Shown piece after piece: positions 49,683 through 57,690 of a stretch of 64,000 nt of DNA. The stretch is from Propionibacteriaceae bacterium (GTDB lineage Bacteria > Actinomycetota > Actinomycetes > Propionibacteriales > Propionibacteriaceae). Made by a program: the position numbers and the translations under genes. A model generated the notes under the pieces. It was not told the origin of the DNA. It searched no databases and was given only the letters and a program-made list of their open reading frames with translations. Within the stretch, counting starts at the first letter, position 1. The number at the start of each line of letters is the position of its first letter. The stretch covers positions 1-64,000 of the forward strand of contig JAISJP010000001.1 of the NCBI GenBank assembly GCA_031261455.1. Direction: 5' to 3'.

Positions 49683-52631
49683 CTATGCCAAGACCGCCTT
49701 GGCCTGTTCGACTAGAGACTTAGCTAGGTTTACTTGGATTTGGTACTCGCCTAGGTCGCCACGGGCTAGGGCTGCGTCTGCGGCGGCGAAGGCTTGGGCT
49801 GCTTGAGCGAGTAAGGCTAGCGCGGCTTCTTGCGGAGAGCCGGGTTCAGGGACGTTAGTTCCGGGGTCCGTTGGATCAGTTGGATCAGTTGGGTCCGCGC
49901 CAGGGTCAGCAGGGTCAGCAGGGTCTGTTGGCGTGGCCGGATCTGTTGGCGTGGCCGGCGATGGATCTGTCTCGCCGGTTTCGGCTCCGGAGTCGCCTTG
50001 GAAGACCATGTCTAGGGCCTCTTGCAGAGTGTCACCGATGCCGATGTGCTCACCGAAGCGGACTACCACAAAACGCAGCACCGGGTACGAGCCGGACGAA
50101 GACGACGTGTCGTTCTTGCGCTGCGTGTAGATCGGCTCGACGTACATGAGGCCGCCGCCTAGCGGCAGGGTGAGCAGGTTGCCATAGATGGCCTGCGCAC
50201 TGCCTTGCTTTGTGTAGGGAAGCAGCTTGTCAGCTACCGTTTGGTCGGTTGTGATGGCGTTGAACGTCTGACCTGGGCCAGCGATCTGTTGTGTGTCTGA
50301 GAGCTTCAAGACCCGCAGTCTCCCGTAGTCGGGATGCGATGCGTCCGCAACTACCGCAAGGTAGGCCCCGAGGTTCTCGCGTCCGCTGGGCACGTAGACC
50401 GCAGTGGTGGAGAAGATGGGTGCCGTGTCGCCCGGCCATTTGATGGACAGGTAGTACGGCGGTTCCTTCACGGACGCACTCGACGCGCGCGGGTCGCTGG
50501 GCACCCTCCACAAGTCGGACTGCTGATACCACGTGTCCGGGTTGGTGGTGTGGTAGCGGCCAAGTACCTCGCGCTGCACTCTGAAGATGTCTTGCGGGTA
50601 GCGCATGTGGTTCAGCAGATCGGCACTCATCTCACTGCGAGACGTCAACAACGTGGGAAAAACGGCCATCCACGTAGCCAAGACGGGGTCTGACTCATCC
50701 CAAGCGTAGAGGGTGACGGTGCCGTCCAAGGCGTCAACTGTGGCTTTGACGCTGTTGCGCATGTAGTTGACGCTCTGCGGGCTGGCACCGTTGATCACCT
50801 CGGAGAGGTCAACGTGTTGTGAGTTGGGATAGTTAGCTGACGTGGTGTAACCATCGACGATCCAAACCACGCGGCTGTCAACAATTGCCGGGAACGGGTT
50901 GGTGTCAACCGTCAGCCAAGGTGCCAGTTTTTGAACTCGTTGGGTGGGCGTGCGGTCGTAGAGGATGACAGACTCGTCGTTCACGCGGTCGGAGAGAAGC
51001 ATGTTCATGTCGGTGAACCGCATGGCAAACAGCAGACGGTTGAAGAAGCCGCCAACCGGCACACCACCGGTGCCGTCGTAGGTGTTGCGGGTCTCCGCTC
51101 CGGTGTCACCGCCGCCGGGCGTGTCCAACTCGACCGCAGCGGTGCCCTCGGGTGCGCCCACGATGGCGAACTCGGTGGTGGACTCGCCAAAGTAGATGCG
51201 TGCCTGGTGCTCAGCCAACTCGCCCTTCGGCGGGATGTCGCCGACGATCCACTGCGGTTCACCACTGGGTTGACGCCGGTTGCCGTAGGCCGCCACCATT
51301 GCATAACCGTGCGTGTAGACGGTGTGAATATTGGTCCACGACTGATCGGGCACGCCCGCAAGGTCGATCTCGCGAGCCGCGATGATGGCGTCTGTGGTGG
51401 TGCCGTTGATGGTGTAGCGATCAACGTCCAGCACGCTGGGGAAGGAGTAATAACCGCGCACCTGCTGCAACTGCTCAAAGGTGGGAGCAATGACCTCCGG
51501 GTCCATCAAGCGGATGCCGGGAAGCGCCTCAGCGTCGGCTCGCAACTGCCCGGCTGTGGCCTCGGTCTTGGCGGAGTAGTCGGTGATCTCCACGCCATCA
51601 ATGCCGAAGGCCTCCCGCGTTGCCTTGATGTGCTCCGCGATGTACGGGGTCTCCACTATGGGCTCGTCCGGCTTGACCGAGAAACGCTGCACCACGCTCG
51701 GGTAGACGCCGGAGACCACCAACGAGGAGACAATCAGTAGCACCACGGATGACAGCGCGATGTTCCAACGACGCAGCTTCACGTTGGCTGCGAAAACCGC
51801 CGCACAGATGAAGCAGATGATGGCGACTACCAGCTTGGCGGTGATGCGGGAGTGGTCGTCCGTATAGGCCACGCCAGTGAACAGAGCATTGTCCGTATAC
51901 GAGTACTCATACCGGTCCAACAGAAGTTGTATACCGTATACAATCAGCGCAAGCGCCGCCAGCAACGACAAATGCCCTTGTGCGCCGCCACTCAACGGAT
52001 TGGAGAACAAGTCAGGCGTTATCTGCCCACTCGACCGAGCCGCCTTCGCCTTGCTCGTCACCTGTGCGGCAGAACCGAGGACAAAGTGGACTACTGCTGT
52101 GGCAACAGCGGACACCACGACGATGGCGAGAACTAAGCCAACGAGGCACTGCCAGAACGGCAGCGAGAACACGTAGAACGCCACATCTTTGCCGAAGTAC
52201 GGATCGGCCACGCCGAATGCCTTGCCGTCCAGCCACGCGAGCACAGTATCCACCTGGTCGAGGGCCGACATGCCGGCAAGAAAGCCGACTATCCCAGACG
52301 GCGCGCCGACGACAGCTAGCCGTCCATACGACACTCCGGACGGCGACTGCACCCGTCCTTGCAACACTCGCGGAGACATGGTGAACGCCACAGCCAAGTT
52401 GGCCCCCACCACCAGCGCAGCCCCCACGAATGCGATGGCAAACAACACTGCACCGGTCAACAGGCGTTTGGAATAGACATCGCCGTGGTCCAAACTGCCG
52501 TACCACAGATACTCAGTCCAGATTTTGGCGGCCAAAAACAGCACCAGCGCGATTGCCGCCACGATACCGGCCACGAGAAGCGCGATGCGCTGCCAGCGGG
52601 TCAGGGCGTCGGGTTCAGAAACTCTCTCCAC
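49683..52631 (-). CDS. UPF0182 family membrane protein
   Basis: 982 aa; multi-TM N-terminus; 'YFSFPSVLDVDRYTING', 'QSVNYMRNSVKATVDAYDG-like' segment, acidic DPxDP tail typical of UPF0182. Confidence 0.93.
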   Translation of the reverse strand: MERVSEPDALTRWQRIALLVAGIVAAIALVLFLAAKIWTEYLWYGSLDHGDVYSKRLLTGAVLFAIAFVGAALVVGANLAVAFTMSPRVLQGRVQSPSGVSYGRLAVVGAPSGIVGFLAGMSALDQVDTVLAWLDGKAFGVADPYFGKDVAFYVFSLPFWQCLVGLVLAIVVVSAVATAVVHFVLGSAAQVTSKAKAARSSGQITPDLFSNPLSGGAQGHLSLLAALALIVYGIQLLLDRYEYSYTDNALFTGVAYTDDHSRITAKLVVAIICFICAAVFAANVKLRRWNIALSSVVLLIVSSLVVSGVYPSVVQRFSVKPDEPIVETPYIAEHIKATREAFGIDGVEITDYSAKTEATAGQLRADAEALPGIRLMDPEVIAPTFEQLQQVRGYYSFPSVLDVDRYTINGTTTDAIIAAREIDLAGVPDQSWTNIHTVYTHGYAMVAAYGNRRQPSGEPQWIVGDIPPKGELAEHQARIYFGESTTEFAIVGAPEGTAAVELDTPGGGDTGAETRNTYDGTGGVPVGGFFNRLLFAMRFTDMNMLLSDRVNDESVILYDRTPTQRVQKLAPWLTVDTNPFPAIVDSRVVWIVDGYTTSANYPNSQHVDLSEVINGASPQSVNYMRNSVKATVDALDGTVTLYAWDESDPVLATWMAVFPTLLTSRSEMSADLLNHMRYPQDIFRVQREVLGRYHTTNPDTWYQQSDLWRVPSDPRASSASVKEPPYYLSIKWPGDTAPIFSTTAVYVPSGRENLGAYLAVVADASHPDYGRLRVLKLSDTQQIAGPGQTFNAITTDQTVADKLLPYTKQGSAQAIYGNLLTLPLGGGLMYVEPIYTQRKNDTSSSSGSYPVLRFVVVRFGEHIGIGDTLQEALDMVFQGDSGAETGETDPSPATPTDPATPTDPADPADPGADPTDPTDPTDPGTNVPEPGSPQEAALALLAQAAQAFAAADAALARGDLGEYQIQVNLAKSLVEQAKAVLA
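49868..49967 (-). repeat. Short-unit coding repeats in the UPF0182 C-terminal tail
   Basis: Repeats of ttggatcag, ggtcagcag and ctgttggcgtggccggat encoding TDPxDP/ATPTDP runs. Confidence 0.8.
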
Positions 52632-52765
52632 CTGCTCAGTCTACGCGACACTCAGTTCACACACCGCGATCGGTGGGGACAGAGAAACAGGCATGGCAAA
52701 GACGACCAGACGCAGCCGGAGACAGCCAACCACAATCAGAGACAAAAGAGGCAAGACACGAGCGT

Positions 52766-53887
52766 CTAACAGTGTGGCACGTCAGCAAGAGGGTCGTCAC
52801 GCAGCAAGCGCAGCGATTCGATGGCGTCAGTGAGACTGCTGACCACCACGATACGCATCTTGCCGATCGACGCTGGAGTGACTCCGCACGAGCTGGCCGG
52901 AAGCAGAAACACATCGGCCCCATCCCGCTCCGCAGAAATCAGCTTCTCCGTGATGCCAGCCACGCTCGACACCGTGCCCGAGGCATCCACCGTTCCGGAG
53001 GCCGCAACCCTGCGTCCAGCCAGCAAGTCTTCCTTGCCAAGCATCTCGTAGAGTCCAAGCGACAACAGCAGTCCGCCACCCGTTGCCGACGCGTGCGGTC
53101 CGGTGTTGAAAGTGACCAGAATCGGCTCGTAACGGTACGAGTCCGCAAAACTGACACCAAGTTTCGCGGTGTTTTCGGCAGCGTTTCCAGCCTCGGCCGT
53201 CACCACCACGTCGTATTCAATGCCTTTGGCGTCCATGATCTTGATATTCACCTTGTCGCCAACGGCATGTTTGGCGACAGCCGACGCCACATCAGACGCG
53301 GTGCGCACCTCTTCGTTGTCAACGCCAATGATCAAGTCGCCCACGTGCAGCCGCCCATAACTTGGCCCAGCAGGACGGACATAGGTGATGATCGGTGTCT
53401 GTGACACCGGACGTCCTGCCGCGCGCAGGCCGGCGACGATGGCGTTGCGTCGCGCCGGGCTGACCGAGTCTTCAGCCTCCTGCGCCACTTGCTCGACGGG
53501 ACGTCCAACCGGGTAGGCCAACTCGCGGGGGAACACGTCCCAGTCGTTGCGCAAGAACGCCATGACGGCCTCAGGCAGCCCAAGCGATTGGTCCCTAGCA
53601 GTGATGGTCAGGCTGGTCCACAGCAAGGTGCCATTGGTCGGGTAGACCTTTGCTCCCTCGATGTGTATCGAGGTGTCTTCGGAGTCGTCGAGCAGCAGAA
53701 CGTCGCTGGGCCCCGGCGAATAGACCACAAAACCGGTGGGCCAAACGATGATGAGCACCGAGAGAATAAGGAGGCTGGCAAAGGCCGTAGTGAGCGTGAG
53801 CGCCCGCTGTCCCCAGGCGCGGGGACGAAACGAACGCGTGAACGTGCCGCCGTCCGCCGTCGGGCCTCCAGACTCTGTTGCTGCCAT
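52766..53887 (-). CDS. PDZ-domain / Lon-like S16 protease (YlbL-like)
   Basis: PDZ 'AGPSYGRLHVGDLIIGVDNEEV'; S16 'GPHASATGGGLLLSLGLYEMLGKEDLLAGRRVAASGTVDASGTVSSVAGITEKLISAERDGADVFLLP'. Confidence 0.92.
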   Translation of the reverse strand: MAATESGGPTADGGTFTRSFRPRAWGQRALTLTTAFASLLILSVLIIVWPTGFVVYSPGPSDVLLLDDSEDTSIHIEGAKVYPTNGTLLWTSLTITARDQSLGLPEAVMAFLRNDWDVFPRELAYPVGRPVEQVAQEAEDSVSPARRNAIVAGLRAAGRPVSQTPIITYVRPAGPSYGRLHVGDLIIGVDNEEVRTASDVASAVAKHAVGDKVNIKIMDAKGIEYDVVVTAEAGNAAENTAKLGVSFADSYRYEPILVTFNTGPHASATGGGLLLSLGLYEMLGKEDLLAGRRVAASGTVDASGTVSSVAGITEKLISAERDGADVFLLPASSCGVTPASIGKMRIVVVSSLTDAIESLRLLRDDPLADVPHC

Positions 53888-53958
53888 AACGCTAACCTTA
53901 CCCAAGTTGAGCGCCTACTTGTTCGCTTTGACCCCGCCTTTGGGGTTGAATAGATGCT

Positions 53959-55305
53959 ATGAGTGACAACCTTGACGGTCGCCCCGCGGGCGAGGGAGAC
54001 GACGAGAATAGCCTCGCCGAATTTCTCCGTCGTCTCGGCTTCAGCGGCGGCGAGATGCCTGAACCGGGCGATTTGGCCGCCAACCTCAACTCCCTGCTGG
54101 GGCAGTTCAACTCTCGCGCCAACCAGGGCGTCAACTGGCAGCGCACCAAAGACGAGACGCGCAAGCGCGTCGCGGCCCTAGGTAAAGACCCCAGTCCGGA
54201 CTCTGCTGACGCTCGCAAGGTAGGCGACGCCATGCGGCTAGCGATGCTGTGGCTAGAACCCCAAGTCACTCTGCCGGACGCTACTCTCACCTCGGCCGCT
54301 TGGAGTCGCGCCGACTGGGTGGAACGCACCATGGGTGGCTGGCAGACCATCGCCGAACCCATCGCGGGCAAACTCGCGGATGCCATGACATCCATGATCG
54401 CCTCCGAGACACAGGAGGGCGACGGCGAGTACGTGCCCGAAGGCCTGGCACAACTGCGCTCCACCTTGTTGCCATTGATTCGGGCGTCCGCCATGCAGAT
54501 GTACTCGGCACAGTTGTCTGTCGGGATCGCCGAGGTTGCCGCTGGGGTGCTCAGCGCCTCGGACGCGGTACTGCCGCTAGGCGTCTCGGGCACAGCCGCC
54601 CTGCTGCCCGCCAACATCGCAGCCTTTGGTGATGGGCTGGACGACATTCTCCCCGGTGACCTGCTGATCTATCTCGCCCTGCGCGAGACCGCCAGAGCGT
54701 GGCTCTTTGAGTCTGTCTCGTGGCTGCCCAGCCAACTTGTTGCCATGGTCACTCACTGGGCGTCCCTCATCGTCATTGACCCAGATGTGCTGGCCAACAC
54801 CATTGACCCGCGCGAGATGGCGACGATGACACCCGAGAGCCTGAGCGCAGCCTCCGAGAAGTTGTTTGGACGCATGTTCTCGCCAGCGCACACACCCGAG
54901 CAGGCCGAGATTCTTGACCGCTTGGAGACCTTGCTTGCCCTGGTAGAGGGCTGGGTTGACGCGGTTGTGGGCGCGGCGGCGTCGCCCATGCCGAACGCTT
55001 CGGCGCTCAACGAACTGCTGCGTCGTCGCTCCGCTGCCGGAGGCCCCGGAGAGAAAGCCCTGCTGAAGCTGTTGGGGCTCAACCTGCACGCCGCGAAAGC
55101 GCGAAACGCCTCCCGGCTGTGGACGCTGATAGCGGAACGCTCAAGCCTGATTGAACGCGACTCGCTGTGGCGACACCCAGACGCCCTGCCCACCGCAACC
55201 GACTTGGCCGACCCAGACAACTACGGCGCGTCCGTCCCACAGTCGTCCACCCCAGATGACTTGGACGAACAACTGCGCAAGCTGCTGGAAGGTGGTGCGT
55301 CGTAG
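53959..55305 (+). CDS. DUF2342-type (zinc-metalloprotease-like) protein, probably catalytically degenerate
   Basis: 'GFSGGEMPEPGDLAANLNSLLGQF', 'LIYLALRETARAWLFESVSWLPSQL' in place of HExxH; divergent from the PDZ gene as in other Actinobacteria. Confidence 0.8.
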   Translation: MSDNLDGRPAGEGDDENSLAEFLRRLGFSGGEMPEPGDLAANLNSLLGQFNSRANQGVNWQRTKDETRKRVAALGKDPSPDSADARKVGDAMRLAMLWLEPQVTLPDATLTSAAWSRADWVERTMGGWQTIAEPIAGKLADAMTSMIASETQEGDGEYVPEGLAQLRSTLLPLIRASAMQMYSAQLSVGIAEVAAGVLSASDAVLPLGVSGTAALLPANIAAFGDGLDDILPGDLLIYLALRETARAWLFESVSWLPSQLVAMVTHWASLIVIDPDVLANTIDPREMATMTPESLSAASEKLFGRMFSPAHTPEQAEILDRLETLLALVEGWVDAVVGAAASPMPNASALNELLRRRSAAGGPGEKALLKLLGLNLHAAKARNASRLWTLIAERSSLIERDSLWRHPDALPTATDLADPDNYGASVPQSSTPDDLDEQLRKLLEGGAS

Positions 55306-55426
55306 GCGCCAGCTGCTGCAAGTCAGGATGCACCTCACAGGCGCAATCTGTCGTCCACAACGGGAGACAGTGTTGGCCTAATTCGGGCGTTTGACATCCT
55401 TGGCTGTGACCGCTAGATTTCATGTC

Positions 55427-55485
55427 AGACCCGCGGTCGATCGGCTGCGCGCAGGGGAAGGTGCGCGGCTAGGTCCCGCGGGTCT
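55427..55485. other. Structured intergenic element (nested stem-loop)
   Basis: Perfect 10-bp outer stem agacccgcgg/ccgcgggtct enclosing a 9-bp inner stem gctgcgcgc/gtgcgcggc (two G-U pairs). Confidence 0.6.
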
Positions 55486-55705
55486 CCCATTTCTCAGGCC
55501 TACTTGAGCGTCGCCGTTTGTCCTGCGTCTGTCAGAAAGCCACAGTTAATTGCGTGTTTATTGTCCGCGCGTTGCGTTGTGTGTGACATGGGCGTCCATG
55601 TAGTGTGAGTTGCATAGTAAAGTGTTACTCGCCCCGCCCCCTTACCAATTGGCGCTACGGGTACGCCCAAGCTATGCCGGGCTAATAGCAAGAAGGAGAT
55701 AGTCC

Positions 55706-55864
55706 ATGGCTGACAAGTACAACGGTGAGTTCTACTGTGTGAAGTGCAAGGCCAAGGTTGAGGCCGAAGGCGACATCGTGGTCAACGACAAGGGCACCAA
55801 GATGGCCAAGTCGAAGTGCCCAGTGTGTGGCACCACGTTGAACCGCATCCTGGGCCGCGCATAG
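55706..55864 (+). CDS. DUF5679-like small zinc-ribbon protein (52 aa; absent from the supplied ORF track)
   Basis: ATG preceded by AGAAGGAG; MADKYNGEFYCVKCKAKVEAEGDIVVNDKGTKMAKSKCPVCGTTLNRILGRA with two CxxC knuckles. Confidence 0.92.
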   Translation: MADKYNGEFYCVKCKAKVEAEGDIVVNDKGTKMAKSKCPVCGTTLNRILGRA

Positions 55865-55914
55865 GTCCGAATCTGGAGCGGCCCAGCATTGAGGCCGCCT
55901 CCCCGAGCGAAGGA

Positions 55915-55964
55915 ACGCTGGGTGTGCGAGGGTTTTCCCTTGCGCCCCAGCGTCTTTCTTTTTG
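55915..55964 (+). terminator. Intrinsic terminator of the DUF5679 gene
   Basis: acgctgggtgtgcgaggg tttt cccttgcgccccagcgt followed by ctttcttttt. Confidence 0.85.
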
Positions 55965-56123
55965 TTGGCCCGGTGTACCAACCTTTCGGCATAGCACCCA
56001 CAGTAGAAAGGGGCGTAGAAACGCCCAGGTAAGCAGGGGGTCAAGCACCCAATACGTCCAAAGAATGAAAGGAGCGGCCGCCCCATCCAGTGGGACGACC
56101 GCTCCTCGCAGTCAACAAACGGA

Positions 56124-56507
56124 CTAACTCACGTAATACACATCCCAGACGGAACACGTCGGCCAAGTCGCAGGGTCCAAAGCACCATACGACACCATGA
56201 GGCTAGGCACAATTTCCTCAACCTCATCCATATAGGTAAATGCCCTGCCATCAGGGGATGTGACCGTCACGTTGAAGTGAACGAGTTTTCCCAGTTCACC
56301 GCGGATCGTCACATCGCAGCCACCTGGAGCGAGGTAATAGATCTGCAGGTCCGGCGGCTCCGGCGCAACTGTCGTCGTGGTTGATGTGCTCGTAGGTGTT
56401 GTTGTGCTTGTCGTTGTCGGCGGTTGTGTAGTCGTCGTTGAAGACGTCGTACTTGTTGTTGTGGTCGGTGGCTGGGTAGTCGTCGTAGAGTAAGCAGGAC
56501 CACCAAC
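56124..56507 (-). pseudogene. Start-less ORF: Thr-rich linker plus about 80-aa C-terminal domain of a putative secreted/surface protein
   Basis: Manual translation VGGPAYSTTTTQPPTTTTSTTSSTTTTQPPTTSTTTPTSTTTTVAPEPPDLQIYYLAPGGCDVTIRGELGKLVHFNVTVTSPDGRAFTYMDEVEEIVPS...YYVS; no ATG/GTG/TTG upstream of the internal GTG at 56312. Confidence 0.6.
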
Positions 56508-56795
56508 TCAGCCACGCAGAACTCCACCATTCAATACCGCATCCCAGAGTTGATCACTCAACGGATCTTTAGGCGGCTTTGGTGCCAGAGAAAGCTGCAA
56601 ACCCAACGCGTCAGCAGTGCGCATCACCAACGAAAGCTCAGCTCCAGGACGCTTCCCTGCTTCAAGTTCGCCAATCCAGCGCCGCGACACACCAGCCCTC
56701 TCAGCCAATTGGGCTTGCGTCAGGCCAGCATCCCGCCGCGCCTGAGTCATAGCCCCGCCGAATTCACGCGGTGTCCGAATCCAATGTCCGCTCAC
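56508..56795 (-). CDS. HipB-like XRE-family HTH regulator (orphan)
   Basis: 'IRTPREFGGAMTQARRDAGLTQAQLAERAGVSRRWIGELEAGKRPGAELSLVMRTADALGLQL'; GTG start at 56795 (or 56804). Confidence 0.88.
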   Translation of the reverse strand: MSGHWIRTPREFGGAMTQARRDAGLTQAQLAERAGVSRRWIGELEAGKRPGAELSLVMRTADALGLQLSLAPKPPKDPLSDQLWDAVLNGGVLRG

Positions 56796-56811
56796 AATTG
56801 TCACCGTACTA

Positions 56812-56849
56812 TAGCATTTGTTAATGCGCAAGCACGGTAGCATTTGTTA
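56812..56849 (-). promoter_or_regulatory. Two 12-bp direct repeats (candidate operator of the HTH gene)
   Basis: TAGCATTTGTTA at 56812-56823 and 56838-56849, 26-bp period, immediately upstream of the HTH start. Confidence 0.55.
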
Positions 56850-57048
56850 GCGAACTGTGCCAACTCATCGGTGTTCCTCAGCTCGTGGCGTGCCAGAGAG
56901 ACGCCTACGTGGTGTGCTTTGATCGTGTTGTATGGTGTCTTCGGCAGCGAGCCTCTTATGGTCGTGGTCGGGGGTCCGTCTACAAGGAGTGGTTCTTGGA
57001 GTGTGCGTCGGCGTTGCCTATCCACTACAACAGCACTATCATGTACAT

Positions 57049-57333
57049 ATGGATGCAATACGTTTCGAGTGGGATACCAGCAAGGCCACTGCTAGCGAGT
57101 CAAAGCATCATGTGTCGTTCGAGGAAGCCCGAACCGTGTTTTTCGACCCTTATGCGCGGGTCATCGACGACCCGGACCATTCAAGCGATGAGGACCGCTT
57201 CATCATTCTGGGCGTGAGTCAGGTGTGACGGCTACTCGTGGTTTGCCATTGCTACCGTGTGGAGAACCAGACAATCAGAATCATTTCAGCTAGAAAAGCA
57301 ACCAACAGGGAGGCGTTATCCTATGGCAATTGA
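57049..57333 (+). pseudogene. brnT: BrnT-family toxin interrupted by in-frame TGA (57226-57228)
   Basis: MDAIRFEWDTSKATASESKHHVSFEEARTVFFDPYARVIDDPDHSSDEDRFIILGVSQV*RLLVVCHCYRVENQTIRIISARKATNREALSYGN; same frame on both sides of the TGA. Confidence 0.88.
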
Positions 57334-57547
57334 CATGCGAGAGGAATACGATTTCAGCAGTTCGCGGCCAAACCCTTACATGGAGAAGCTGCGGCGACCG
57401 GTCACGATTAGACTCGACGTCGCCACCATTGACTACTTCAAGGCCCAGTCTGCACAGACAGGCATCCCTTACCAGACCCTTATCAACTTCTATCTAGCGG
57501 ACTGTGTAACCACCAAGCGCAAGCCGACTCTCACCTGGCACGAGTAG
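57323..57547 (+). CDS. brnA: BrnA-family antitoxin
   Basis: MAIDMREEYDFSSSRPNPYMEKLRRPVTIRLDVATIDYFKAQSAQTGIPYQTLINFYLADCVTTKRKPTLTW; overlaps the 3' end of the full BrnT frame. Confidence 0.85.
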   Translation: MAIDMREEYDFSSSRPNPYMEKLRRPVTIRLDVATIDYFKAQSAQTGIPYQTLINFYLADCVTTKRKPTLTWHE

Positions 57548-57690
57548 TTAGGTAGCGCTCGACTTTGGTGTCGAACGGCGATCAGGTAATGATGACGAAT
57601 TCGACGCTGTGGCGGACAGTCGGTCATGCTTCATATAGCGAGCAAATCGTGTCGGTTGGGGTTGTGCTCGATATATCGCGCTTCTGTCGG

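Noticed and set aside
50931-51740. 269-aa plus-strand ORF
   Set aside because: Antisense to the UPF0182 gene, no family-like sequence; typical shadow ORF of GC-rich DNA. The same applies to 16753-17784(-), 30546-31427(+), 39800-40615(+), 48073-48918(-), 10961-11833(+), 2492-3178(+) and similar.
56801-57058. 85-aa minus-strand ORF and overlapping plus-strand ORFs between the HTH gene and brnT
   Set aside because: No recognisable motif, no clear RBS; probably non-coding or eroded sequence, so not called as genes.
57049-57333. Genome-wide UGA recoding as an explanation for the BrnT and HTH in-frame TGA codons
   Set aside because: Many clear housekeeping genes in this window end with TGA at the expected C-terminus (for example the YccA-family gene at 5461-5463 and valS), so UGA is a normal stop here.
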